Source: Variovorax sp. YR216 | Lineage (GTDB): Bacteria > Pseudomonadota > Gammaproteobacteria > Burkholderiales > Burkholderiaceae_C | NCBI RefSeq assembly: GCF_900107745.1 | Contig: NZ_FNRO01000016.1 | Span: 1-64,000, forward strand | Reading direction: 5' to 3' | DNA: 64,000 nt | Shown here: positions 35,182-43,309 of the stretch, piece by piece | Position numbering within the stretch: the first letter of the stretch is position 1 | How the letters are laid out: the number at the start of each line of letters is the position of its first letter | Made by a program: the position numbers and the translations under genes | Notes under the pieces: model-generated | What the model was told of the DNA's origin: nothing | Database searches by the model: none | The model's input: the letters and a program-made list of their open reading frames with translations, nothing else

Positions 35182-35275
35182 TGCGTGAAGCCTCTGCTTC
35201 GCTCGTCCCATGGGCTATCTCGCTCAACTACGCCCAAAGCGTGATCATCAGCTTCATCAATCCAAAGGATTCCTC

Positions 35276-36151
35276 TTGAGTACGTTTGCACGAAAGTTTT
35301 CTCTGACATCCCTGGAAGAAAACCCCCCCGTCTGGTGGGCAGCCCTTCTCAAGCAGTGGGCACCGAGCGGCAGTCAGGGTGAAGATGGCCTGCGCTTCGC
35401 AGTTCGAAACAACTCCTGCAACTTCTATATCCGGGGCCAGTCGGTTGGCCTAATCGACCATGATCAGCAGTTGAAGCCGCGTCTGCTCGTCAGCAGGAAG
35501 TACGTAGACCAGACAGCCACCATCGACGATCCCGTTCTGTATGGCGCCGATGACGCGCCCGATCTCGCTGCGATAGTTGAGGTGGCAAAGACCAAGTGCG
35601 ACAAGGAGAAATCTGTTGTGGACCGCCTGGTTGGCAGCAATATCGATGTCATCGATCTGGAAATGGGCTTGCCTGCCAGCTACCTCGGTTGGTCCAGCAG
35701 CCGCAGAATCGATCTTGTCAGCCTTGAACGCCGTGACGGCAAGATCCTCCTTGTTTTCTGGGAGGTAAAACTGGTAGACGACGGGCGGCTCGTCTCACAA
35801 ACCAGACCCAAGGTCCTCGATCAGATGGAGCGATACACGCATTTTCTGAGAGAGGCCAGCGAACACATTGTCAAGGCCTATGCCAATGCGTGCGCCACCC
35901 TAGCCGCCGTTCACACTGCCGCCAAGGCGCTGCGCCCAGATATAGCGCCCTTGTCCGGTTTACTTTCCGAGGTCGTCGCGAATCCCGCAGTACTGGCCAT
36001 AGACGGTGCCCCGCGCCTGCTGGTCTTCGGTGAGGCGGACAAACGCAAGCGAGGCCACCTCGAAAAACTGGCTCGAGAATTTCCACTCTTGCACATTGAG
36101 TCAGAGGAATCCTCACTTCAACTCCGGTTCGTTGCCGTGGAAGGGTCTTGA
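35276..36151 (+). CDS. Putative PD-(D/E)XK-fold nuclease
   Basis: A protein of 291 residues. I choose the TTG start at 35276 because AAAGGA sits about 7 bases before it and the upstream frame has no other good start. The core reads RIDLVSLE (Asp146), then LLVFWEVKLV (Glu163 and Lys165), and LDQMERYTHF (Gln183, Tyr187): the Asp, Glu-X-Lys and QxxxY order seen in many PD-(D/E)XK nucleases. I do not recognise the rest, and the N-terminal 100 residues could be a sensor or binding domain. The stop overlaps the next start (TGATG), so it is coupled to an RNase J-like protein. Rare TTG start and modest GC suggest acquired DNA. Confidence 0.7.
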   Translation: MSTFARKFSLTSLEENPPVWWAALLKQWAPSGSQGEDGLRFAVRNNSCNFYIRGQSVGLIDHDQQLKPRLLVSRKYVDQTATIDDPVLYGADDAPDLAAIVEVAKTKCDKEKSVVDRLVGSNIDVIDLEMGLPASYLGWSSSRRIDLVSLERRDGKILLVFWEVKLVDDGRLVSQTRPKVLDQMERYTHFLREASEHIVKAYANACATLAAVHTAAKALRPDIAPLSGLLSEVVANPAVLAIDGAPRLLVFGEADKRKRGHLEKLAREFPLLHIESEESSLQLRFVAVEGS

Positions 36152-37392
36152 TGGCAGTGCAACTGACAGTCCACCGCGCCACGCAGGAAATCGGCGGGAA
36201 CTGCATCGAGCTTTGCGCCAGCAACGGCGATCGCATCTTTCTTGATGTGGGGCGTCCATTGCATGCTGGAAACGATCAACAGGACTTGCTTCCCGCTACG
36301 GTGGATCGCAGCCGGTGCGCCACGGCGGTGATCATCTCCCATCCGCACCAGGACCACTACGGTCTGCTGAACGAGTTGTCCCTCGACTGGCCCGTGTACT
36401 GCGGAAAGGCCACCGAACAACTCATTCAGATGACCGGCGCCATCACCGGGAGCACGCTTGGGCATTCCTTTCATACATGGGCAAGCGGCCAGCCCTTCAT
36501 GGTGGGCTCGTTCAGGATCACACCGTTTCTCACTGACCACTCGGCTTTCGACGCGCACATGCTGCTCATCGAGATCGAGGGCAAGCGCCTTCTCTACACC
36601 GGCGACTTCCGCGCCCATGGGCGAAAGGCCTCTTTGGTCGAGGCCTTCATGGACGCGCCGCCGCCCGATCTCGATGTGCTCCTTATGGAAGGCACCAACC
36701 TGGGCAGCGACAAGCCCTGTACCCCCGAGTCCGCCCTAGAAGACGATTTCCGCGATCTCTTTGCCCGCACGGCGGGGCGCGTGTTTGTCGTCTGGTCAGC
36801 GCAAAACATTGACCGGACGGTGACGCTGTACCGGGCATGTCTGAAGGCCGGAAGAACCTTGGTAATCGACCTGTACACCGCCGAAGTGCTGAACATGTTG
36901 GCGAAATACGGGAAAATTCCTCAACCGGATTGGAAGCAGATCAACGTCGTGATCACGAGTGCCTTTGCCCGCATGTATCGCAACACCGGTCGAAGCGATT
37001 TCGTGGAGCGGATGGCTAGGAACGGCATTGCTGCCCGCGCGCTAGCGGGTACGCCGGGCAAATGGGTCGTGATGCTACGCGCGTCGCTGATGCGCGATTT
37101 CGTTCGCGCCGGCATCGAGCCTTGTGCCGACGACGCCTGGTCGTGGTCCATGTGGCGCGGCTATCTCACGCAGCCAGATGGGAAATCTATTAGCGCCTGG
37201 TTCACCAATGGGGGCACACCTGCGTGCCATATCCATTCGAGCGGTCATGCCAGCGCTTCGGACTTGCGCGCGTTCGCCAATGCAATGCGCCCGGCCGCGC
37301 TCGTTCCCATCCACGGCGAGGCTTGGGACAGAGATGCCGAGGGCTTTCCGCCGATCAAGCGGATTCTGGATGGCGAGCTCCTGCTGATCTGA
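36151..37392 (+). CDS. RNase J-like metallo-beta-lactamase/beta-CASP hydrolase
   Basis: A protein of 413 residues from ATG 36151 (GGAAGG upstream). Metal motifs: HPHQDH (64-69), Asp129-His130 in FLTDHSAF, and Asp152 in LYTGDFRAHGR. Beta-CASP motifs: Glu180 in LLMEGTNLG, His362/His366 in HSSGHAS and His388 in VPIHGEAWD, as in RNase J. It is shorter than housekeeping RNase J (about 550), lacking the C-terminal domain. Such enzymes cut or trim RNA, sometimes DNA. Coupled to the preceding nuclease by a one-base stop/start overlap, so the pair should be made in fixed ratio. Confidence 0.88.
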   Translation: MAVQLTVHRATQEIGGNCIELCASNGDRIFLDVGRPLHAGNDQQDLLPATVDRSRCATAVIISHPHQDHYGLLNELSLDWPVYCGKATEQLIQMTGAITGSTLGHSFHTWASGQPFMVGSFRITPFLTDHSAFDAHMLLIEIEGKRLLYTGDFRAHGRKASLVEAFMDAPPPDLDVLLMEGTNLGSDKPCTPESALEDDFRDLFARTAGRVFVVWSAQNIDRTVTLYRACLKAGRTLVIDLYTAEVLNMLAKYGKIPQPDWKQINVVITSAFARMYRNTGRSDFVERMARNGIAARALAGTPGKWVVMLRASLMRDFVRAGIEPCADDAWSWSMWRGYLTQPDGKSISAWFTNGGTPACHIHSSGHASASDLRAFANAMRPAALVPIHGEAWDRDAEGFPPIKRILDGELLLI

Positions 37393-37500
37393 AGGGTGGG
37401 CGAAGCCGTCGTGCGCAAGCGACACAGCCGCGACCGAGGCGCCGGGCTGCTGGCACTCGGCGATGACCATCGACTTGAACTCCGGGGGCGTGCCTGCGCC
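37393..37500 (-). pseudogene. IS66-type TnpA (OrfA) N-terminal fragment
   Basis: The minus strand reads PPEFKSMVIAECQQPGASVA then AVSLAHD, the typical start of the small IS66 accessory protein. It breaks off right next to the stop of the RNase J-like gene. No TnpB or TnpC follows. An insertion scar. Confidence 0.6.
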
Positions 37501-37527
37501 GAAGCTGCTGTGAATTGGGATTCATTA

Positions 37528-37556
37528 GGTGCCCACCAAATCAAGAGGTGGGCACC
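37528..37556. repeat. Perfect 10-base inverted repeat, hairpin
   Basis: GGTGCCCACC (37528-37537) and GGTGGGCACC (37547-37556) are perfect complements around a 9-base loop. It lies 136 bases after the stop of the RNase J-like gene, behind the IS66 fragment. There is no T-run. It may be an insertion-sequence end or a transcript-end hairpin. Confidence 0.5.
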
Positions 37557-37895
37557 ATCCTCACGGCCTCGTCACCGAGCGGCAAGATGGAATCGCCAGA
37601 CGCTCACGAAGCCGTGTCTCCGGCGATACCGCAACCGGCACCTTCGTGATGTCGAGCAGCGACAACGGGGTGGGGCAGGGGAGGACTGAAGAGCGGGAGC
37701 TTGCGGTCGTTCGCGTCCAGCAGGCGAAAGGTCCGCAAACGCTGCGACCCGGGCAGGGCGGTTCCGCTTGCTTAGTGCCGGGTCCATCGGTTCCACGGAT
37801 CCGAGCCGGATTTGTCGCGAACGTCCTCTCGGTATCCGGTTGGCGTCAGCTGATGCCGGTGAAGCGACGTTCATCGCCGGGCAGCGAAATCCACC
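37557..37895. other. Intergenic stretch without recognisable gene
   Basis: About 340 bases between the hairpin and the DUF3667 gene end. Open frames here have no family features. Probably decayed DNA next to the IS66 fragment. Confidence 0.4.
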
Positions 37896-38741
37896 TCAGA
37901 TCCCGTACAAGGTGATCAGGAACAGCGCGAAGCGGTAGCCCAGCGCGATGACGCCTACCGCCAGCGCCAGAATGACCGCCTGAAGCACCCGGACACCACC
38001 CTTCGCCCCATAGACCCGCCCGATTGACGCGTACAGATAGAGCGCACACGCCGCGAGGTTCGCGACGCTGAGCACGTTGTCAACGACCGGCGTGTCTAGG
38101 CCTCCGAGCCCCGACCACTCGCACGCTTTGGCCGCCAAGAGGGCGAGGCAGAACACGAGCAGTAGGAACGTGTAGAGGTGGAGGGAAAAGACGATGTGCA
38201 GCATGAGTGGCTTGCCCTTGCGGAAGAAAATCAGTGGGAGGAGGGCGCTGAACGGGACCGTCATGAGCACAATGAGCGACTTGGCGTTCAATACGACCGC
38301 GCGATCGAAGATTGGCGTGTAGGTGTCGATCGAAGTTCTGGTCACCTCCAGCCGGTTGGACAAAAGCGCTTGGGCAAGTTCGCTCCAATCTTGTTGGTGG
38401 AGGTGGGAGTGCAGGGACGAACTGAAGACGTTGATGCCAGTCAAGGACTGGAGGAAAAAGAAGATCACGTTGGCAACGAGGAAGAGCTGGAACGGCGCGA
38501 CGTAAGGTTTGCGCCTGCCTTCCGTCCAAGCGAGCGTCAGGTCACCCGGGTACAGGAGGAGACGGCGTGCCGTACGCAGCACGCGCGCGTCGATGCTGGT
38601 GAAGGCGTGCGAGAGCTTCTCGGCAATTCCGCGCAGCGTCAGGTCAATCGGCTTGAGTGGCTCTTCGCCGCACAGGGGACAGAAGGGCGTCAGCACGCCG
38701 GTCTTGCACGTGGGACAGGTCCAGGGCGCGGGCTCGGCCAT
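37896..38741 (-). CDS. DUF3667-type membrane protein with zinc ribbon
   Basis: A protein of 281 residues from ATG 38741. A zinc ribbon (CPTCKTG...CPLCGEE) opens the protein, followed by a soluble part with ARVLRTARRLLLYPGDLTL and then four or so membrane helices. This is the DUF3667 layout (zinc ribbon, short amphipathic region, membrane domain). The function of the family is unknown. The gene converges on the accessory region and is divergent from a truncated cyclase-like gene. Confidence 0.85.
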   Translation of the reverse strand: MAEPAPWTCPTCKTGVLTPFCPLCGEEPLKPIDLTLRGIAEKLSHAFTSIDARVLRTARRLLLYPGDLTLAWTEGRRKPYVAPFQLFLVANVIFFFLQSLTGINVFSSSLHSHLHQQDWSELAQALLSNRLEVTRTSIDTYTPIFDRAVVLNAKSLIVLMTVPFSALLPLIFFRKGKPLMLHIVFSLHLYTFLLLVFCLALLAAKACEWSGLGGLDTPVVDNVLSVANLAACALYLYASIGRVYGAKGGVRVLQAVILALAVGVIALGYRFALFLITLYGI

Positions 38742-38961
38742 AGCATCGCTCCGTTGCAGTCTTGCTTCATTGTCGTCCTGGACGCCGATGAACGGAGGAT
38801 GTGTGAATGCCTCCAGGCTGACCTTCGTGAGAGCCGGCTCCTGGCCGGGCTGGACAGCAGCAGGAGTCCGGCGAACACGGGCTGCAGGTCGGCAAAGTTG
38901 ATTGGACCAATCCGCCGTGGCCTGTACATCAGCCGTTGGTGCCTCTAGACTAAAAGCCAAA

Positions 38962-39405
38962 ATGACACTTTCCGGCGTCACGCGCGAACGACTGAGGCGC
39001 TTCATGCGCATCATGCGCATTGCTACAGTCATTGGCGGCAGCTTCGGCGCAATCTATGCCTTTTCGATTACAGGACCCAGCGCTCGCTCATTGCTGGGTT
39101 CCCTCCTGATCTCCGTACCTATTGGCGTCATCGATGCTCTGCTTACAGCGTCGTTGATTGCCGGCATCGAGATCTTCCTGCTGTCTCGCGCTCCGATGCG
39201 CTGGCTGGATGCGCTGCCATTTGCAGCGGTGTTTTTCCTGAAGACGCTTGTCTATGGTGCGATCGTTGGGGGTGATTCTTTCTGGCCAACCGGGAGAGCG
39301 CCTGCTGGGCGAGCCGTACGCACAGGCGGTCGATCTCGGTCTTGGTTGTGCCGATCTTGCCCAGCACTTCCACATCGCCGTCACCGATCGCATACGCCGC
39401 TGTGA
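38962..39405 (+). pseudogene. Truncated N-terminal membrane part of adenylate/guanylate cyclase-like protein
   Basis: From ATG 38962 about 100 codons encode membrane helices of the kind found before class III cyclase domains (IGGSFGAIYAF, LLISVPIGVIDALLTASLIA, FFLKTLVYGAIV). Near 39262 the frame runs into sequence antisense to an IS110 transposase and continues as nonsense to 39405. The cyclase domain is gone, so the gene is broken by the insertion. Confidence 0.55.
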
Positions 39406-39457
39406 TCGATTCTTTGTGAACGTCCAATCCAACATATACGGTGCTATCGTCTTGCAT
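39262..39457 (-). pseudogene. IS110-family transposase, N-terminal fragment
   Basis: From ATG 39457 the minus strand reads TVYVGLDVHKESITAAYAI, the opening of the DEDD catalytic domain of IS110-type transposases, then TKTEIDRLCVRL. After about 60 residues similarity ends where the cyclase remnant begins. The rest of the element is missing. Confidence 0.7.
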
Positions 39458-39654
39458 GCTGGCCTCCGTGGCGAGTAACCCGCGACGCAGCGCCCGCTAC
39501 GCCGTGCGGCTCTGGCATTTTGCTAACCCGCGCAAGCAGTTGCTACGGCTGGCCAGCATTCGCGGAAGTCATACTGACTTACGCTGAGAAGGACTTTGCG
39601 GGCGAGTCGCGACTTGTTGCCGCTGTTCAGCTCAATGCGGCCGATGGCGGCTCC

Positions 39655-39840
39655 CGCCGCTAGCGGTCACGGAGCCGCTCGCGAGGAACGCGACTGCATT
39701 GGCGATGTCTTCGCCCGTGCCGTACTTGCCCGGGGGCCATGGGTCGGCGGATCAAATCGGCCAGGTGGTCGGGTTCATGTCGGCGTTGATGGCACCGGGT
39801 TGTCGGCCCATTGCCTGGATCTCCGCGACACATTGAGGCA
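39655..39840 (-). pseudogene. Short-chain dehydrogenase C-terminal relic (frameshifted)
   Basis: The minus strand encodes PGAINADMNP, the segment after the active site of SDR enzymes, and then in another frame the usual GTGEDIANAVAFLAS stretch. Stops and a frame change separate the two pieces, so this is a decayed gene end. Confidence 0.55.
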
Positions 39841-39861
39841 GCCCGAACCAGACGAGAGGGC

Positions 39862-40431
39862 TCAAGAATCGGAGTTCTTGGCGCTGCGCCGCTGCAATGC
39901 ATGGGGGTGGTGTCGACCCAGGTGTTCGCGTGTTGCGGCTTCGACTGCCGGCAGGTTCTCGTGCAATCGGCGCAACAAGTCGAGAAAAGTTCTTCGCTCG
40001 GCCACCGTCAGAACCGACATGAAGACGCGCTCGCGTTCCATCGCGATGTCCCGAATCTGGTCGTGGACGGCGCGGCCGGCCGGCGTGAGCGTGGCGATGC
40101 GAGCGCGTCCGTCCAGGGGGTCCAGCGCAAGCTCGATGAAGCCGCGTGCCTGCATCGTCTTGAAGCAGCGGCTCATGGAGGCCTTGTCCATGCCGATGAT
40201 GCCGCAGGCTTTCTGCGCCGAGATGGAGCCCTCGATTGCCAGCAGCACAAGGACCCTCCAGCTCTCGATCCCGACGTCGAACGCGGCAAGATAGGCCTGC
40301 GAGGCCCCGCTCGACAGCTTGTTGGCGATCCAGGTGAGATAGGCGGGGGCGTAGTTGTCGAGATCGACAACGTCGCCCGCTGCTTTTCTGGAGATGGTCT
40401 TGCGTGCGGGTGCGGTCTTGGTCCGGGACAT
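39862..40431 (-). CDS. MarR-family transcriptional regulator
   Basis: A protein of 189 residues from ATG 40431. The winged helix-turn-helix spans about 55-140: ISAQKACGIIGMDKASMSRC (helix-turn-helix) and DPLDGRARIATLTPAGRAVH (wing). The length is a little above the family norm because of N- and C-terminal tails rich in basic residues. It closes the operon from 47117, 62 bases after the Rieske oxygenase gene. MarR regulators of aromatic pathways release DNA on binding a phenolic acid; the inverted repeat at 47185-47208 is a likely target. Confidence 0.92.
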   Translation of the reverse strand: MSRTKTAPARKTISRKAAGDVVDLDNYAPAYLTWIANKLSSGASQAYLAAFDVGIESWRVLVLLAIEGSISAQKACGIIGMDKASMSRCFKTMQARGFIELALDPLDGRARIATLTPAGRAVHDQIRDIAMERERVFMSVLTVAERRTFLDLLRRLHENLPAVEAATREHLGRHHPHALQRRSAKNSDS

Positions 40432-40493
40432 TGAAAAGAACGAGAGTGGCTTGCGTAACTGTAGCCGCCCGGGAAGATGGTGGTCGGTGGAAG

Positions 40494-41591
40494 TCAGGCC
40501 TCGACCAGGCCCGAACTCGCCTGCCTCTTGAGAATTTCTGCGACGATGCGCCGCGCCCGGTTCGCACCGGCGTCGACGTGGATGTCGACCCAGTTCGCCT
40601 TCTCGCCGAACTCCAGCATGTTCCTGTACTGCGCTTCGATGACGGTGCGGTCCTCGTCGAACGTGAACGCGGTCTGCTGGATGACAGCGTCGATGTTCTC
40701 CGGCATGTCCGGGTGTTTGGTGCTCGCCATGCTCCAGAAGTAGTGGCATGTCTCGTCGGTTTCCGGCGTGATGCCGTGAAAGCCGCGCATGTGGAAGCCG
40801 CCGCGGTTGGGGTCGTCGATGGCGTCGGTGCCGGGCTCGACCGCGCCGGTCCAGATCCGCAGGTGGGTGACGTCGAACTCGATTTCCTGCCAGCGCTCGC
40901 ACTTGTCTCCGAACGGCCAGGCGGCGCGATAGGTGGGCGGCGGCGACGAGTTGGGCATCAGGCGCACGACCTTGACCTGGTCGCCCTCGGAGGTGACCTT
41001 CATTGGCGCGTTCATGTGCAGCTTGGCGTCGCCGCCGATGGTTTGCAGGTGGACGTAGCCCAGGTGGCTCAGATCCAGCAGGTTGTCGTGGATCAGCTGC
41101 CAAGGCGACTTGTAGTGGTAGTTGCCGCTGCCGAACTTGTAGCGAGGGTCGTCATGGAACGGGTACTCCGGCGCGGGTCGGACGGGCTCCGCGCCCTCGC
41201 TACGAGGCATCCAGATCCAGATGATCTTGTTCTTCTCGACCACGTGGTAGGCCTTGACCTTCGCCTTGGATGGGATGCGCTCCTGGCCGGGGATCTCGAT
41301 GCATTGGCCGTTCGGTGCGTACAGCAGGCCGTGGTAGCCGCAACGCACGCCAGCGCCTTCGACGGTGCCACAAGACAGCGGCAGCGAGCGGTGGCAGCAG
41401 CGGTCTTCCAGTGCCGCCACCTGGCCGTCGCCCGTGCGGAAAAGCACCACCTTCCGATTCAGAAAGGTCCGAGCGAGCGGCTTGTCCGTGAGTTCGGAAG
41501 AGAAGCCCGCGACGTACCACTGGTCGAGAGGAAAGCGGGAGGTATCGGGGTTCTGGGTGACGTTCTGGATGGGAATGCAGGTCGTGGTCAT
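40494..41591 (-). CDS. VanA-like Rieske non-heme iron oxygenase
   Basis: A protein of 365 residues from ATG 41591 (AAGGAGAA upstream). The Rieske cluster ligands are Cys65-X-His67 and Cys84-X2-His87; the mononuclear iron site is DLSHLGYVH with His176 and His181. Size and layout fit the vanillate O-demethylase oxygenase/phenoxybenzoate group, which demethylates or hydroxylates aromatic acids. The N-terminus is about 18 residues longer than VanA. Electrons should come from the reductase encoded 29 bases upstream. True substrate unproven; vanillate or a related methoxy- or hydroxybenzoate is the natural guess. Confidence 0.9.
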   Translation of the reverse strand: MTTTCIPIQNVTQNPDTSRFPLDQWYVAGFSSELTDKPLARTFLNRKVVLFRTGDGQVAALEDRCCHRSLPLSCGTVEGAGVRCGYHGLLYAPNGQCIEIPGQERIPSKAKVKAYHVVEKNKIIWIWMPRSEGAEPVRPAPEYPFHDDPRYKFGSGNYHYKSPWQLIHDNLLDLSHLGYVHLQTIGGDAKLHMNAPMKVTSEGDQVKVVRLMPNSSPPPTYRAAWPFGDKCERWQEIEFDVTHLRIWTGAVEPGTDAIDDPNRGGFHMRGFHGITPETDETCHYFWSMASTKHPDMPENIDAVIQQTAFTFDEDRTVIEAQYRNMLEFGEKANWVDIHVDAGANRARRIVAEILKRQASSGLVEA

Positions 41592-41620
41592 CGAAGGTTC
41601 TCCTTGAGGGCGGGGGCGAT

Positions 41621-42580
41621 TCAAAGGTCGAGAACGAGCAGCGGGGACAGCGCACGCGAACAACACGGCGTGAACTGGTCGTTGGCCGCGCGCTCGGCAT
41701 CGGTCAGGAAGGTGTCGCGGTGGTCGGGAGTGCCTTGCAGGACCCGTGTCAGGCAGGTGCCACAAACGCCGGCTTCGCAGGACGTCGGCACTTCCACGCC
41801 ATGCGCTGCCAGGACTTCGATCACGGTCTTGCCCGCCGGCACCTGGCAACTCAGTCCCGTGCTCGCGATGCGCACCTCGAAGCTGCTGTCGGTCGCCAGT
41901 GGTGCAGCGCCGACACCGGCGAAGTACTCGCGATGCAGTTGCTCGTCCGGCCATCCCAAGCGCCTGGCGGTCTCCAGCACGTGGTCCATGAAGCCGGTCG
42001 GGCCGCACACATAGAGCCGGGTGCCTTCGGAACGATTGGCAAGCACGGCCTGCGCATCGAACTTCTGCTCGGGAACGTCGTCGGCGTGGATCACCACGCT
42101 GCTCGCGAAGCCGGCCTGTGCGATCTCGTCGAGAAAGGCCATCCGGCTTGCGGAGCGGCCACAGTAGTGCATCTCGAAAGGCCGGCCCTGAGCGTGCAGG
42201 CTGCGAGCCATGGCGAGGATCGGCGTCACCCCGATGCCGCCTGCCAGCAGCAGGCTTCGCGGTGCTTCGGCCAGCGCGAAATGGTTGCGCGGCGAACTCA
42301 CGCGAAGGAGGTCGCCCGGACGCACTCGCTCGTGCATCCCCGCCGATCCGCCGCGCGACGCGATCTCGCGCAGCACTGCGATGCGATAGCGATGTCGCTC
42401 CGCAGGATCGTTGCTCAGCGAGTACTGGCGTATCAGGCCAGGCGCCACGTGGACATCGATGTGCGAGCCCGCCGAGAAAGCCGGCAACTGGTTGTCGTCC
42501 TGCGGCACGAGCTCGAAGCTGCAGATGCCGTCGGCCTCTTCGATGCGCTGTGCTACGCGGACCATCAGGTCATTCGTCAT
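41621..42580 (-). CDS. VanB-like oxygenase reductase (FMN, NADH, [2Fe-2S])
   Basis: A protein of 319 residues from ATG 42580 (GAGGAG 9 bases before; ATG 42589 is an alternative). Domain order: flavin domain with RQYSLSNDP, NAD domain with LLLAGGIGVTPILAMA and YVCGPTGFMDHV, and a C-terminal plant-type [2Fe-2S] ferredoxin with CEAGVCGTC and a last Cys in TPCC. This is class IA Rieske reductase architecture, as in VanB. It passes electrons from NADH to the VanA-like oxygenase. Confidence 0.93.
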   Translation of the reverse strand: MTNDLMVRVAQRIEEADGICSFELVPQDDNQLPAFSAGSHIDVHVAPGLIRQYSLSNDPAERHRYRIAVLREIASRGGSAGMHERVRPGDLLRVSSPRNHFALAEAPRSLLLAGGIGVTPILAMARSLHAQGRPFEMHYCGRSASRMAFLDEIAQAGFASSVVIHADDVPEQKFDAQAVLANRSEGTRLYVCGPTGFMDHVLETARRLGWPDEQLHREYFAGVGAAPLATDSSFEVRIASTGLSCQVPAGKTVIEVLAAHGVEVPTSCEAGVCGTCLTRVLQGTPDHRDTFLTDAERAANDQFTPCCSRALSPLLVLDL

Positions 42581-42593
42581 GATGTTCATCTCC

Positions 42594-43307
42594 TCAATGC
42601 ACGGCCATGCCGACCCAGCGCTCCAGCGCTTCCGTGTCGGCGAGCAGCGACGCTGCGCCGTCGCTGTGCACGACGGCGCCGTGGTCGAGGACAAGCGCGC
42701 GCTCCGCATAGCCGAGCGCCTCGTCGACCTGCTGCTCGACGATGACGACGGTGATGCCGGTCTGCTGGCTCATGTGCCTGAAGGCACGCAGCAACTCCTG
42801 GCGGATCAGTGGTGCGAGGCCTTCCAGCGGCTCGTCGAGCAAGAGCAACGAGGGCTGGCCGAGCAGGGCGCGGGCGACCGAGAGCATCTGCTGCTCGCCA
42901 CCCGACAACTGGGTGCCCCCATTACGTCGCCGCTCGGCAAGCCTCGGAAACAGGGTGTAGGCCTCGTCTAGCGCGTTGCGCGGTCGCCGCTTGAGTCCGG
43001 CCAACAGGTTTTCGTCGACGGTCAGCGATGGAAAGATGTCCCGCGTCTGGGGGACGTAGCCGAGGCCCAGCTCGGCGCGCTGATGCGGAGCGAGCGTCGA
43101 GATGTCCTGTCCGCGGAAGATCACGCGGCCACTGCGAAGCGGCACCAGTCCCATGATCGCCCGCAGTGCCGTTGTCTTGCCCACGCCGTTGCGCCCGATC
43201 ATCGCCAAGCGCTGCTGCGCCGCGATGGCGAACGACAGTTCGTTCAAGACGGTCGTCGGACCATAGCCGGCCACCACGCCCTTGAGCTCCAGAATCGATT
43301 CAGTCAT
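42594..43307 (-). CDS. livF: Branched-chain-type ABC transporter ATPase (LivF)
   Basis: A protein of 237 residues from ATG 43307. Walker A is GRNGVGKTT, the signature is LSGGEQQML, Walker B is LLLLDEPLEGLAP. The shape matches LivF. It is two bases downstream of the LivG gene stop and precedes the reductase gene. The operon context points to uptake of an aromatic acid and not of amino acids. Confidence 0.93.
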   Translation of the reverse strand: MTESILELKGVVAGYGPTTVLNELSFAIAAQQRLAMIGRNGVGKTTALRAIMGLVPLRSGRVIFRGQDISTLAPHQRAELGLGYVPQTRDIFPSLTVDENLLAGLKRRPRNALDEAYTLFPRLAERRRNGGTQLSGGEQQMLSVARALLGQPSLLLLDEPLEGLAPLIRQELLRAFRHMSQQTGITVVIVEQQVDEALGYAERALVLDHGAVVHSDGAASLLADTEALERWVGMAVH

Positions 43308-43309
43308 GT

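Larger units (their letters stand above)
34919..35275. other. Control region upstream of nuclease-MBL operon, with two inverted repeats
   Basis: A 357-base gap between divergent PLD and PD-(D/E)XK genes. It contains the two inverted repeats described separately (35085-35102 and 35135-35181). No convincing small gene is present. The promoter of the operon starting at 35276 must lie here. Confidence 0.5.

Noticed and set aside
40494..42580. Firm naming as vanA and vanB
   Set aside because: Class of enzyme is clear, but the N-terminus is longer and close relatives act on other methoxy- or hydroxy-aromatics; symbols withheld.
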